Shown: positions 17,779-27,500 of the stretch, piece after piece
Layout: the number at the start of each line of letters is the position of its first letter
Numbering within the stretch: the first letter of the stretch is position 1
The notes under the pieces: model-generated
Database searches by the model: none
Told to the model about the DNA's origin: nothing
The model's input: the letters and a program-made list of their open reading frames with translations, nothing else
Position numbers and translations under genes: made by a program
From: Desulfamplus sp.
Lineage (GTDB): Bacteria > Desulfobacterota > Desulfobacteria > Desulfobacterales > Desulfobacteraceae
Direction: 5' to 3'
Assembly: GCA_015231465.1 (NCBI GenBank)
Contig: JADGBO010000004.1
Location: 4,741 to 38,036 of the forward strand
Length of the DNA: 33,296 bases

Positions 17779-19656
17779 TTATCGGGTTATCCGATATGCG
17801 ACCACAATACTTTCCGACGGTGAGAATGGAGTGAGGCTGTCCTTTAATACTTCTGCGATCACAAGTTCGTTGTAGCCGTCATTATCAAAGTCTGCAATGA
17901 CGAAGTCCGTTATCCTTCCTTTATGGACCGGGGTCGTCCATTGGGGAGAGAATGCCGATCCTGTCCAGTAAGCTGATGTGACAAAGCCCTTGCCAAGGCT
18001 CCTTACCTTGCTTAAAATCCCGAGGGCTGCATCCTGATTGGAAGCATATAAAATTTCCATCATGCCGTCATCGTCAATGTCGGCGGACACTGTTCTCAAT
18101 GGAAAAAATTGTATTGGATTTGTATCGGCCGGCATATCTTTGGGCAGATTGAATCTGTTCAAGGAACCCCCGGAGCTTTTGGCATCCCTCCATATTTCCT
18201 TGCCGGAGGCACTGATAAGTGTCAGGTAATCTGACCTGTCATAGGCAATAAAAGCGGGCCTGTACTCCCCTGGAATGTCATAAATGGCTGCTCCCATGAT
18301 ATTGACAATCCCTGGACCCAGGAGCTGATCCCCCGGAGTGTAGTCGCTGCCACTCCAGATCATTTTATATATTGGAGCCGAGTGTATGGCATCGGCACCC
18401 CGCTTCTGGTTCTGCCCCAGAAGGATATTGCCATGGAGCTGGCTCTTTGCAACCCTGAAGTACCAGTTTTTTTTCCGGACCAGGGGTGAGTAGTCCCTTC
18501 CGTTGTACTCAAGTACAAATGAACTCAGGAAACTGTTTTCCGGTGCAAGGCTTGTGATAAAAATTTCTGCGATTCCGTTGCCGTTTATATCCCCGGTGTC
18601 AACCCCGATAAATGTCGAGACTTTGTTATTTGCAGCTTCTGCAATTTTTACAAAACGGCTGTTCACAAATTGATATATAAAGACAGAATGGTCGGAAATG
18701 ATAACGGTCTCCATTCTGCCGTCCCCGGTGACATCTCCCACGGCAATGCCGTTTATCAGATGATTGAAAACAGGGCTTTTCCAAACTGAACGGCCGCTGC
18801 CTCCGGCACTGTCAACCTGGGTGAAGGCTGTGTTCGGCAGCAGTTGATCATCCCGGTCACTCCGGTCCTGGCCCTGGGATATGAATACTGGGTTGAGGTT
18901 TTCCTGACCCCTGGTGGAGGGGCTGCCATGGGATTGGGAGATGGAACCCGGGGCTTGTGCAATGGATTGATGCTGGAAGGGTGCAGATTGATGTTGGAAA
19001 GGGGTGGATTGATGGCCGGAAGGTGCAGATTGATGTTGGAAAGGGGTGGATTGATGGCCGGAAGGTGTGGATTGATGTTCAAATGTATTTTGTGATGCAC
19101 CCCCGCCTTGTGTGGAAAGGTCTCCGGAAGTGAGGGTTACGGAGGCTCTATGGAAAATGGTCTCATTTATTGTGGTGGCAAACTGATTGATGGCCGGAAT
19201 CACCCCGCCGGGATCCCCGGCCTGCTGATAAAACGGAATGGGTTCATGTTTTCCGGAGATATCCACAAGTTTGGAATCAATGCTGGTGCTGCTTCCTATG
19301 ATGGTGACACTGCCATGGATTACAAAGTCGGCCTGGAGTTCTCCCCCGGCAAGAAGGGCGAGGCTCTCGCCGGAAAAGCCCTTTATGCCGGCTGTAACCT
19401 TGTTTACCATCTCCTTCTCTAAGACTTTGACCCTGCCGCTCCATGAAAGGCGTGAGTTGAGCATATCCTGGATGCCCCCTTTGAGAAAGTCAAAATCCTG
19501 GGCTGTGTTTATCTCAAAGGGCAGCACTGCAATGGTCAACGGATTCTGTTCTTTGGCTGCCGCCCCGGGGATAAAAAGAATAAGGATGGGAAGAACTATT
19601 GCCGTTAATACCGTAGCCATCAACTTGGGGAATTTCAAAAATTTCTTTTTTTCCAA
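17779..19656 (-). CDS. Exported FG-GAP/VCBS-type repeat protein with N-terminal TolB/FlgO-like domain
   Basis: TTG start after AGGAG; signal peptide; TIAVLPFEINTAQDFDFLKGGIQDMLNSRL; Ca-binding-like DVTGDGRMETVII, DINGNGIAEIFI, DIDDDGMMEILY, DFDNDGYNELVI. Confidence 0.82.
   Translation of the reverse strand: MEKKKFLKFPKLMATVLTAIVLPILILFIPGAAAKEQNPLTIAVLPFEINTAQDFDFLKGGIQDMLNSRLSWSGRVKVLEKEMVNKVTAGIKGFSGESLALLAGGELQADFVIHGSVTIIGSSTSIDSKLVDISGKHEPIPFYQQAGDPGGVIPAINQFATTINETIFHRASVTLTSGDLSTQGGGASQNTFEHQSTPSGHQSTPFQHQSAPSGHQSTPFQHQSAPFQHQSIAQAPGSISQSHGSPSTRGQENLNPVFISQGQDRSDRDDQLLPNTAFTQVDSAGGSGRSVWKSPVFNHLINGIAVGDVTGDGRMETVIISDHSVFIYQFVNSRFVKIAEAANNKVSTFIGVDTGDINGNGIAEIFITSLAPENSFLSSFVLEYNGRDYSPLVRKKNWYFRVAKSQLHGNILLGQNQKRGADAIHSAPIYKMIWSGSDYTPGDQLLGPGIVNIMGAAIYDIPGEYRPAFIAYDRSDYLTLISASGKEIWRDAKSSGGSLNRFNLPKDMPADTNPIQFFPLRTVSADIDDDGMMEILYASNQDAALGILSKVRSLGKGFVTSAYWTGSAFSPQWTTPVHKGRITDFVIADFDNDGYNELVIAEVLKDSLTPFSPSESIVVAYRITR
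18966..19085 (-). repeat. In-frame 21-bp (7-aa) tandem repeat
   Basis: Alternating attgatgttggaaaggggtgg / attgatggccggaaggtgcag units; encodes HQSTPFQ/HQSAPSG heptapeptides. Confidence 0.93.
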
Positions 19657-19799
19657 TGGTCGCTCCTGATTCTAACAAGTTGTCGTAAGTAGATTATCAT
19701 AAACAAACATGGCTGACGTTCAGTCACCCACTGAGATAAAAATTTGTATTTATAAGAATGGCGTAAAACCCCTATCCCTTTAGGGTAGAGGTAGTTCAC

Positions 19800-19974
19800 T
19801 TAGGAATTGATTTTTAATAACCCCCATGGCGGCACTACCGCCACAATCGAAATGATGAAAGTCCTTGAACGACGGGGACTTTCATATAAACTTGCCCATT
19901 CACCTCACCCCACAAACCCCTCTCCATGACTGGAGAGGTGGAGTTTGGGTAAGTTAATTAAACCCTATTACTTA
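19800..19974 (+). repeat. ~100-bp TIR element, copy c, interrupted by a 70-bp double-hairpin element
   Basis: taggaattgatttttaataa [19821-19890 cccccatggcggcactaccgccacaatcgaaatgatgaaagtccttgaacgacggggactttcatataaa] cttgcccattcacctcacccc...tttgggtaagttaattaaaccctattactta. Confidence 0.9.
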
Positions 19975-20120
19975 ACAGGATAAAGGTATTTCAATTAAGA
20001 AAACAATAGTGATTCCTGCCTTTAAAGTCAATCTTTTGTTGGGGATATGTGATTGTTGTATGTTTTACATGCACCTTTCCGCCTCATGGAAAAATGATTC
20101 AATGATATTGACTCTTTAAC

Positions 20121-20137
20121 GATAATCAATCATTATC
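20121..20137. promoter_or_regulatory. Possible Fur-type palindrome
   Basis: GATAATcaatcATTATC, about 100 bp upstream of the ORF at 20237. Confidence 0.25.
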
Positions 20138-20236
20138 TATGCCCATATCAATTGAATTGCAGGGGCAGTTCCTTGGGTCTGCCCTTAAGAATTGATTTGC
20201 TAAAATGGAACTATCGCAAATGACAGGAAAACCGGA

Positions 20237-22027
20237 ATGGGAGAGATCAGGGTGAAAATGGATGGAGTGTTGAATATGGGAGTTTGTCTAAGGAGGATAT
20301 ATCTGATTTTTTTTGCGGCACTGTTTATGTTTAAATTGCTTTTTGCCGACACCTTTTTCAATGCTGCATTTGCCGGCGATGGAAATTCCGTTGTAAGGGT
20401 TGCAGTCTTTCCTTTTGATGTGGCAGCCCATGGGGATATGAAGTTTATAGGTCAGGGAATGGGAAAGATGCTATGCAGCCGAATAGCTTCCCAGGGACTG
20501 ATTGATGTCCAATGTTTTGACCTTCCGCCCGGGAATTACAATATTGATCTTGATGCTCCGTCACCGGAAAAAATCGCCTTGATACCTGAACTCCAGGGAG
20601 TTGATTTTTTTGTGACCGGAACCGTCACCATTGTCGGAGAGAGTATAAGCAGTGATGCCCGATTGATCTCCAATCTTCCTGTTTTAAAATCTTCCACCCC
20701 ATCCCGCATTGAATATTTTGCTGAAAGCGGAACAGGAGTCGGGGATATCATGCGTCATGCCTCGGTGATCTCCGGGAAGATAAAAGTCTCTCTTTTGCAA
20801 GACCCGAGCCCTCCGGCCCCGCCTGGTGACACCGGTGTTCTTGATATAGGGGCAGTGGATAAAGGGGGTATGGAGACGGGACCCATTGACCCCGGCTCGA
20901 TTAGAACGGGACCCATTGACCCAGGCTCGATTAGAACGGGACCCATTGATCCTGGTTCGGTTAGAACGGGACCCATTGATCCTGGTTCGGTTAGAACAGG
21001 ATCCATTAAACCCTGGCATATTGATCCTGCCGGCACCGGGATCTTCCAAAGCAGGAGCCTTGATATGGCTGCACGGGGCATGGCAGTTGCGGACATTGAT
21101 GCCAGCGGAGTTCTGGATATCGTACTCATGGATGACCGTAAAATACGGTTTTTTATTTTTCAGCAAAACCGGCTGATTATGAAGGGGGAGTACATGGCTC
21201 CGAGATATATTGAAAATATCGCCCTGGATACCTTTGATTCCAATGGCAATGGAAGGTCTGAAATATGGGTTTCCGCCGTGGGCAGAAACAACAGGGTCAG
21301 ATCATATGTCCTGGAGTGGGACGGCATCCAATTCAAGCCGTTGGTCAAGGATGGAGATTTTTACGTAAGGGTTCTCCCCTTTGATGGAAAAAAGATGCCG
21401 GCCGGCCAAAAGAGGGGCATTGATAATATATTCATGGGCTCTGTAATGGCCGTTGGCCTTGATGGAAAAAGTGTTGTGGGAAAAGAAAAATTGTTTCCTG
21501 CCCCTTTCCGGATATTCGGCACTGCCCGGGGAAAATTTCATGGAACAGGATCAGAAAACCTTTTATGGTTTGATGAATACGGTTTTTTGCTTATGGGAAG
21601 GGAAAACCGAGAAACAATCTGGAAAAGTCAGGCTTCACTGGGCTCCACAGCCGTATTCCTGGAGCAGGGCAGGGGGGCTAACGAACTTAAGGAGAAGATA
21701 TACATCAGCCAGCGGCTCTGCCTTGAAGATATTGATGGAGACGGCATTGACGAAATTATCACCTTCAGCAATTCCGATATGGCAAGGGGTTTTCTTGCAG
21801 GGTACAGAAAATTCAACACCGGAAATATCGAAATTTTTCAATGGACCCCCGGCGGGTTGGAAAGTTTGGCCCGGGGCAATCCCGTGAACGGCTATATTGC
21901 GGATATAGCGGTGAAGGATATGAACGGTGATTCATCCATGGATATTGTCTATTGTGTTGTGACAAGTGTGGGAACTTTACCCCCCAGGTACCATACAAAG
22001 ATTTTTGTCGAAAAGATGACAAATTGA
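20237..22027 (+). CDS. Exported FG-GAP/VCBS-type repeat protein, paralog of 17779..19656
   Basis: VVRVAVFPFDVAAHGDMKFIGQGMGKMLCSRI, VDFFVTGTVTIVGESISSDARLI, DTFDSNGNGRSEIWV, DIDGDGIDEIITF, DMNGDSSMDIVY. Confidence 0.82.
   Translation: MGEIRVKMDGVLNMGVCLRRIYLIFFAALFMFKLLFADTFFNAAFAGDGNSVVRVAVFPFDVAAHGDMKFIGQGMGKMLCSRIASQGLIDVQCFDLPPGNYNIDLDAPSPEKIALIPELQGVDFFVTGTVTIVGESISSDARLISNLPVLKSSTPSRIEYFAESGTGVGDIMRHASVISGKIKVSLLQDPSPPAPPGDTGVLDIGAVDKGGMETGPIDPGSIRTGPIDPGSIRTGPIDPGSVRTGPIDPGSVRTGSIKPWHIDPAGTGIFQSRSLDMAARGMAVADIDASGVLDIVLMDDRKIRFFIFQQNRLIMKGEYMAPRYIENIALDTFDSNGNGRSEIWVSAVGRNNRVRSYVLEWDGIQFKPLVKDGDFYVRVLPFDGKKMPAGQKRGIDNIFMGSVMAVGLDGKSVVGKEKLFPAPFRIFGTARGKFHGTGSENLLWFDEYGFLLMGRENRETIWKSQASLGSTAVFLEQGRGANELKEKIYISQRLCLEDIDGDGIDEIITFSNSDMARGFLAGYRKFNTGNIEIFQWTPGGLESLARGNPVNGYIADIAVKDMNGDSSMDIVYCVVTSVGTLPPRYHTKIFVEKMTN
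20876..21016 (+). repeat. In-frame 30-bp (10-aa) tandem repeat
   Basis: acgggacccattgaccccggctcgattaga at 20876, 20906, 20936, 20966 plus a partial; encodes TGPIDPGS(I/V)R. Confidence 0.95.
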
Positions 22028-22096
22028 AAATTAACGCCGTTTATTTGATAAAACGCTTGACAATTTTAAGATCGACTGTATAAAAAAGACGATTAT

Positions 22097-22166
22097 TATA
22101 GACTTCCAGAATAATATTTCAGCAAATCCATTCTTAAGGGCAGCCACAAGGGACTGCCCCTACAGT
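22097..22166 (-). repeat. 70-bp dispersed repeat, left copy of an inverted pair
   Basis: Reverse complement of 24511-24580 with 4 mismatches in 70 by hand alignment. Confidence 0.93.
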
Positions 22167-22409
22167 ACGATTGCTAATTTCATTGTCTGGAAAACTATAA
22201 TTAAATTTTGGGCACTCCCTCAAACCCTTTGACTATATGTTGTGCAGGCCTCGGCTTAGATGAGCTTGTTACACACCGTTCCAGGGGATTCCATTCCAAT
22301 GGATTCATAGAGACCGATTATTAAAAGGATTTGGGATCACCAAATTTTGTATGCCCCAGCCTGATGTTGTATTGATTTATCCCCGAAAATTGGCATCCTT
22401 CACGACAAT

Positions 22410-22468
22410 TTTACACTTTCTTAAGGTCAAGTGCTGCTTTTAATGGGCTGTCCCCAAAAAAGTGTAAA
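22410..22468. repeat. Inverted repeat TTTACACTTT...AAAGTGTAAA
   Basis: TTTACACTTT at 22410-22419 and AAAGTGTAAA at 22459-22468; same 10-mer as at 13676/13791/13817. Confidence 0.7.
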
Positions 22469-22581
22469 CTACTTTTGAGGGAATACGAAGTTTGTCCGAG
22501 CTAAGGAGATACAGTTGAAGGCTGTGTGTATAGTGTGAGGAGGAATGTTAATCATTAAAAGTTAAGGAAAAGGAGAAAAAG

Positions 22582-24240
22582 ATGAAAAAAGTTGTACTTA
22601 GTCTGTTTGCGTGCTGTTTTGTGGCAGCCATGGCTTTACCGGTCCATGCCCTTGAAGTTGATTTCAACGGTGAGTTCTATGTTGAAGGAATTTTTAATTC
22701 CAGTGAGAATATGCTTGAGGCTGATGCTTCAAGCAGCTATCGTCAGATGCGTCTGAGGGTTCAGACAACTTTTAAAATCAGCGACAATTTGAGCCTTATC
22801 ACCCGTTTCGATGCCCTTGAGAAGGTTTTGAGTTCCAATGATTCGTCATTTGATACAGACGATGACGGTTCAGGATGGGACAGCGATGTTGATGATGACA
22901 ATATAGATTTTGACCGGGCATACCTTTCATACATAAGTCCCATCGGCCTTTTTGATATTGGAAGAATGAAGGGTGTAACCTGGGGAACATCCTTTTGCGA
23001 TGACGAATCTGATACCGACAGGATCAGATATGTCCTTCCCGTTCCCATGGGAGAAGGCAAGCTCTACATCGCCGCTGTTGCCGAAAAGGTAACGGAAAAC
23101 GATATGGGAACCCAGTTCAGCTCCAAGGACAATGACAAGTATTACCTTGGGTTTGTTTACAGGACAGACGACTATTCAGCCGGACTTCTCTCGGCATTCT
23201 ATAATTTTAAGAGATTCCAGGATCCAGGACAATCCTTTGCCGTGGCAGATTTGACCAGATCCTACAAGGCCAATTCCAACTCTTCGGATTACAGGGATTT
23301 TCTCAGAAACAGCGACATGGCTGATGAGTTTGCGGCCTATGCAGCCTGGTATGGGGCAAATGCCGTTACCGCCGGAACAGCCAAGGCATATGCCGATGCC
23401 GCAGCAGCCTATATGGCCGCCGGTGATGCAGCCTCGGCAGGGGCCGCAGCCCAGCAGGCAGGGGCCTATGCTGCACAAATTGACGAAGACTGGGCCAACG
23501 ATGCCAGCCCATCTTCTTTGAGGGCCATTTCAGGAAGGGGACCCACAACGGAAGCCAAGGTATATCTTCTTGCCCCTTATTTCCAGGGCACCTTCGGTAA
23601 TCTCAGCCTTGAGGCAGAGCTGGATTATGTTTTTGGAACATCCACGTATGCTGTGCCTGGAGTCAAGGACAGAGATATTGAGGCCTTTGCCTATTTTGCA
23701 GAAGCTCAATATGATTTCGGCGGGTTCAACGTCCAGGCAGGTTTTGCCCACTCCCAGGGAGATGCTGACTACACAGATGACGATATAAGCTCCATGGGCT
23801 ATGTGGCCCCGGGAGTTGACTGGGCAAAAATGTTTATTCTCAGCTCCATTGACCACGGGATGAGTACAACCCTTGGCAACGGAGTGGGAAACCACGTGGG
23901 CAATGGCTTTGCATCACCTTCCACAGCCATGTGTGACGGTTATCAGATGTTTTATGCAGGGCTTGATTATGTCTTGACCGATACCATAACCATTGGAGTA
24001 CTTGGAGCCATATCCAAGGCCGACGATCTTCCCCAGGGACCAGGTTATGATGACGACCAGGGCATAGAGTATAATGCCAAATTTACCTGGAACCTCACCG
24101 ACAACCTGACCTATTCAGCCATAGGAGCATATCTTGACGGCGGTGACTACTGGAAGACCCGTGCCAGCGGCGGAGTTGTGGATCCCTCGGTGGATCCCGA
24201 AGTTTATGCACTCTACCATAACATTACATTGACATTCTAA
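22582..24240 (+). CDS. Outer-membrane porin-like protein
   Basis: AAGGAG RBS; signal peptide MKKVVLSLFACCFVAAMALPVHA; alternating beta-strand pattern and aromatic-rich C-terminus ending YALYHNITLTF. Confidence 0.75.
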   Translation: MKKVVLSLFACCFVAAMALPVHALEVDFNGEFYVEGIFNSSENMLEADASSSYRQMRLRVQTTFKISDNLSLITRFDALEKVLSSNDSSFDTDDDGSGWDSDVDDDNIDFDRAYLSYISPIGLFDIGRMKGVTWGTSFCDDESDTDRIRYVLPVPMGEGKLYIAAVAEKVTENDMGTQFSSKDNDKYYLGFVYRTDDYSAGLLSAFYNFKRFQDPGQSFAVADLTRSYKANSNSSDYRDFLRNSDMADEFAAYAAWYGANAVTAGTAKAYADAAAAYMAAGDAASAGAAAQQAGAYAAQIDEDWANDASPSSLRAISGRGPTTEAKVYLLAPYFQGTFGNLSLEAELDYVFGTSTYAVPGVKDRDIEAFAYFAEAQYDFGGFNVQAGFAHSQGDADYTDDDISSMGYVAPGVDWAKMFILSSIDHGMSTTLGNGVGNHVGNGFASPSTAMCDGYQMFYAGLDYVLTDTITIGVLGAISKADDLPQGPGYDDDQGIEYNAKFTWNLTDNLTYSAIGAYLDGGDYWKTRASGGVVDPSVDPEVYALYHNITLTF

Positions 24241-24305
24241 AACCGGCATAACAGCCATCCGCATTACCGCCGCAATCGAAGTATGATTTTGGCATCTAAA
24301 ACCTT

Positions 24306-24340
24306 GAAGGGCAACCAATATGGTTGCCCTTCATTATTTT
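24306..24340 (+). terminator. Rho-independent terminator downstream of the porin
   Basis: 11-bp perfect stem GAAGGGCAACC-aatat-GGTTGCCCTTC followed by attatttttt. Confidence 0.9.
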
Positions 24341-24395
24341 TTATACCTGCCATGTCACTCCGCCGTCATAATCGAACTATAGTTCTCCAGATAAT

Positions 24396-24498
24396 TAAGT
24401 AATTGGGTTTAATTAACTTACCCAGGCTCCCATGGCAAGCCTGTAATAGGTGGCTGGGGATGAGATGAATGGGCAAGTTATTAAAAATCAATTCCTAA
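24396..24498 (-). repeat. ~100-bp TIR element, copy d
   Basis: taagtaattgggtttaattaacttacccaggctcccatggcaagcctgtaataggtggctggggatgagatgaatgggcaagttattaaaaatcaattcctaa. Confidence 0.9.
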
Positions 24499-24510
24499 AT
24501 TGGTTATGGT

Positions 24511-24580
24511 ACTGTAGGGGCAGTCCCTTGCGGCTGCCCTTAAGAGTTGATTTGTTGAAATATTATTCTGGAAGTCTATA
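24511..24580 (+). repeat. 70-bp dispersed repeat, right copy of an inverted pair
   Basis: actgtaggggcagtcccttgcggctgcccttaagagttgatttgttgaaatattattctggaagtctata; inverted at 22097-22166. Confidence 0.93.
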
Positions 24581-24582
24581 TC

Positions 24583-27500
24583 TTACCTATTAATGCTTTT
24601 TATTAAAGGCAAAGAATCTCCAATGCCCCGGATATAAGGCCTGTACATATCTTCAATCATGGGCGGCGGCACCATGAACTCCCCTGGAGTAACAACTCTT
24701 GTCGGATAGAAGAGTCTGAAAGTTTTTCCTCCCATGATGTCCAACGCGGCAGCAAAACGGTCATCCCTGTACTCCTTGTGGAGTATGGCAAAATTTCCAT
24801 GCCACTGTGCAACGGTTTTGCCCTCCACCATTAGATCATCCACGGCACTGCTGCCCAAAAGGGAAGGATCCTCCAACTCCATACATGCCGGAAGCATATC
24901 CACCACAATGGCATGGGGAAGCCTCTCATCCGCCTGGAAGGAGAGTTCCACAAGCACTCGCATGCCCATGGAAAAGGAACCATCCGGCATGATCTCTTCA
25001 CCGGACATATTGAGATACCTGCGCCGGACAGAGACTCCGCTGGTCACAGGGTCGGGTTTCTGATCCGGATATCCGTTCATGACAACGTCAATGAAAAGGG
25101 GTATATCACCCAGGTTTGTGATGGAAAAATCACGGACGGAAGTGCCCCGGGCCATGACAGTGCGGAAACCCTTCCCCTCCTCAATCATGCTCCCGGGGGC
25201 ATTTACCCGGGCCCGCCAAAATCCTCCCTCCTGTTTCATGGCAGAATAACCGGCCATGACAAGGGAATTCCTCTCCTGGGTACTCAGCCACTGCCGTGTT
25301 CCGAGAAGATGGTTCACATGCATTAGAAACTCACCCCTTCCTGGAAAATCAGGCACATGGGTGGAGAGAAGATAAAAGGCAAGGGCGGCATCTCTTAGGT
25401 CACTGCCGTAATCGCCGTAGTATCTGCCCTTTCTGCCCTGGGTTTTCAAATTGTTTTGAGCCAGGGCAAGGGCATTTTCCAGGGCTTCCAGGGCAAGTGG
25501 GGCATCCCCGGCAAGGTAGAGTGCGATGCCGGCCTGTACAGCTCCCAGGGGGGTCTGGAACCCATCTTTCATGGAGAGATAGAGGGATCTTGCATCCCCC
25601 AGGGTAAGGCTCTGAACCCGGGCCAGAACCATGGCGGCATAGGCCCTTGCCGATGCGGTATAGTGGGATCCTGTAGTGTACAGGGGAGGCTTTACGGTTC
25701 CAGGTCTTCTGACATATATAAGAAGTCGATCCAGGGCCCTTGAAAGGGAGTCCCGGGGCACACCGTAACCCGCTTCCCGGGCATTGAGCAGAAAATCGGT
25801 GACATAGGCCGTAAGCCAGTAGTCCTCGGGACCATCTGCACTCCAAAGGCCGAAGCCTCCTCCGGACTTCTGCTTTTCCAGGAGCCTCTGGATGCCCAGG
25901 GAGACCCTCTCCAAGCGTTCTCCGTCATCCATGGAAGTTATGCCCAGGGTTCTGAAATCCCCGGAAGATAGAATCACATGGGGAAACACCGCACTTGCTG
26001 TCTGCTCCAGACACCCATGGGGATAGCCGTTGAGAAAACGGATGTGGTCGGCAATATTCATCGAAGGCAGGGATCCCATGGCAGCCTGGACCACCATGGT
26101 ATCATCCATGACTCCTGCCAGGGCCTCCGGGGGCATGGAAAACTCCTCCCCGGGACCAAGCTGTTTTCTCCAGGATTGGGTAACAGCCGGATAGGGAGGC
26201 CTTGTCTCAATGAACCATTTTTTGATGAGAACACTCCCCGGGGTATCTTTCCCAATAACACTCCCCGGGGTATCCTCCCCAAACACACTCCCCGGAGTAT
26301 CCTCCCCAATCACACTCCCCGGGGCATTCTCACCAATCACACTCCCCGGGGCATTCTCACCAATCACACTCCCCGGGGTATCCTCCCCAATCACACTCCC
26401 CGGGGTATCTTTCATAATAGCACTCCCTTGGGTATCCGGGACACCATCAGCTCCATTTTTCACAATGCCCTCAATCCTGCAGGTGATGACGGATCTCCCC
26501 ACCCCTTTTTCCGCTATTACCGGTATGGACAGATCAACCCTCCGGCCCGGTTCCATGGAGAGTTGATGAGAGGCGGGACCCAGGGCCCTGACAGGGGGTG
26601 TCATCTCCACATGGATATCCATATTCTGGGATATGCCGCTCAAATTGGCCACCTCCAGCATGACCTGGGTGCGATCCCCCATGGAGAGGAACCTGGGCAT
26701 GGCAATCTGGACCACAACAGGGGCGGCAACGGTAACCTCCTGGTCCGCCGAACCAAAGGAGCCCGGGCCGTGGGCAACGGCCATGAAACGCAGGGAACCG
26801 TTAAAATCAGGAATTTTAAGGGAGAAAAGGGCAGTTCCGTCCCCATCCACAGGAAGGGCTTCCCGATGGATGGAGACAATCTGCACATCGGTGGAGGGCC
26901 GATCCCCGCCCCGGGAGAGCCTCGGGGCATCCCCCCCGAATCTATGGGCGGCCCAGGCCCCTTGACCCGGCTCAATGAGTTTCTGGTAAAGATCATGGAT
27001 CTCCACCCCATATCTCCGGGGCTGGAAAAAGTACTCCCAGGGAGAAGGGGTGGCAAAGCCCGTCAGGTTCAATATGCCAACATCCACCGCGGCCAGGGTT
27101 ACCCATATGGACTCCCCGGGAGTTTCCCGGGGCATCTTTACCCTTACCGGAACCTCAATGAAACGGTCAGGCTCTATTTTATGGGGAAGATCAATTTCCA
27201 GGGATATTTTTCTGTCGCTTCTGTCCAGGGGAAGATGAATAAGTCCCACGGCCCTTTTGGGCAGAGCCTGGATACGGGCCTCCCCGGGCCTGACAATAAG
27301 TGCGGATATGTATATGTCATGGCGGCTCCAGGATGGGTCCACATGAAGATCAAAGGTCCCACCTCCGGGGGGTATGGTAACAGGTCTGGTCACAAGATTG
27401 GTGTCTGCCTCCACAAAGAGGTAACCACTGCCCCCTTCCGGAGCCCTAAGAAGTACCTTTGCCGTATCACCGGGGCTATAGGATTTCTTGTCCAGAATTA

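Noticed and set aside
18966-19085. Frameshift or pseudogene from repeats
   Set aside because: All coding arrays here have periods divisible by 3 and the host ORFs stay open with conserved domains on both sides.
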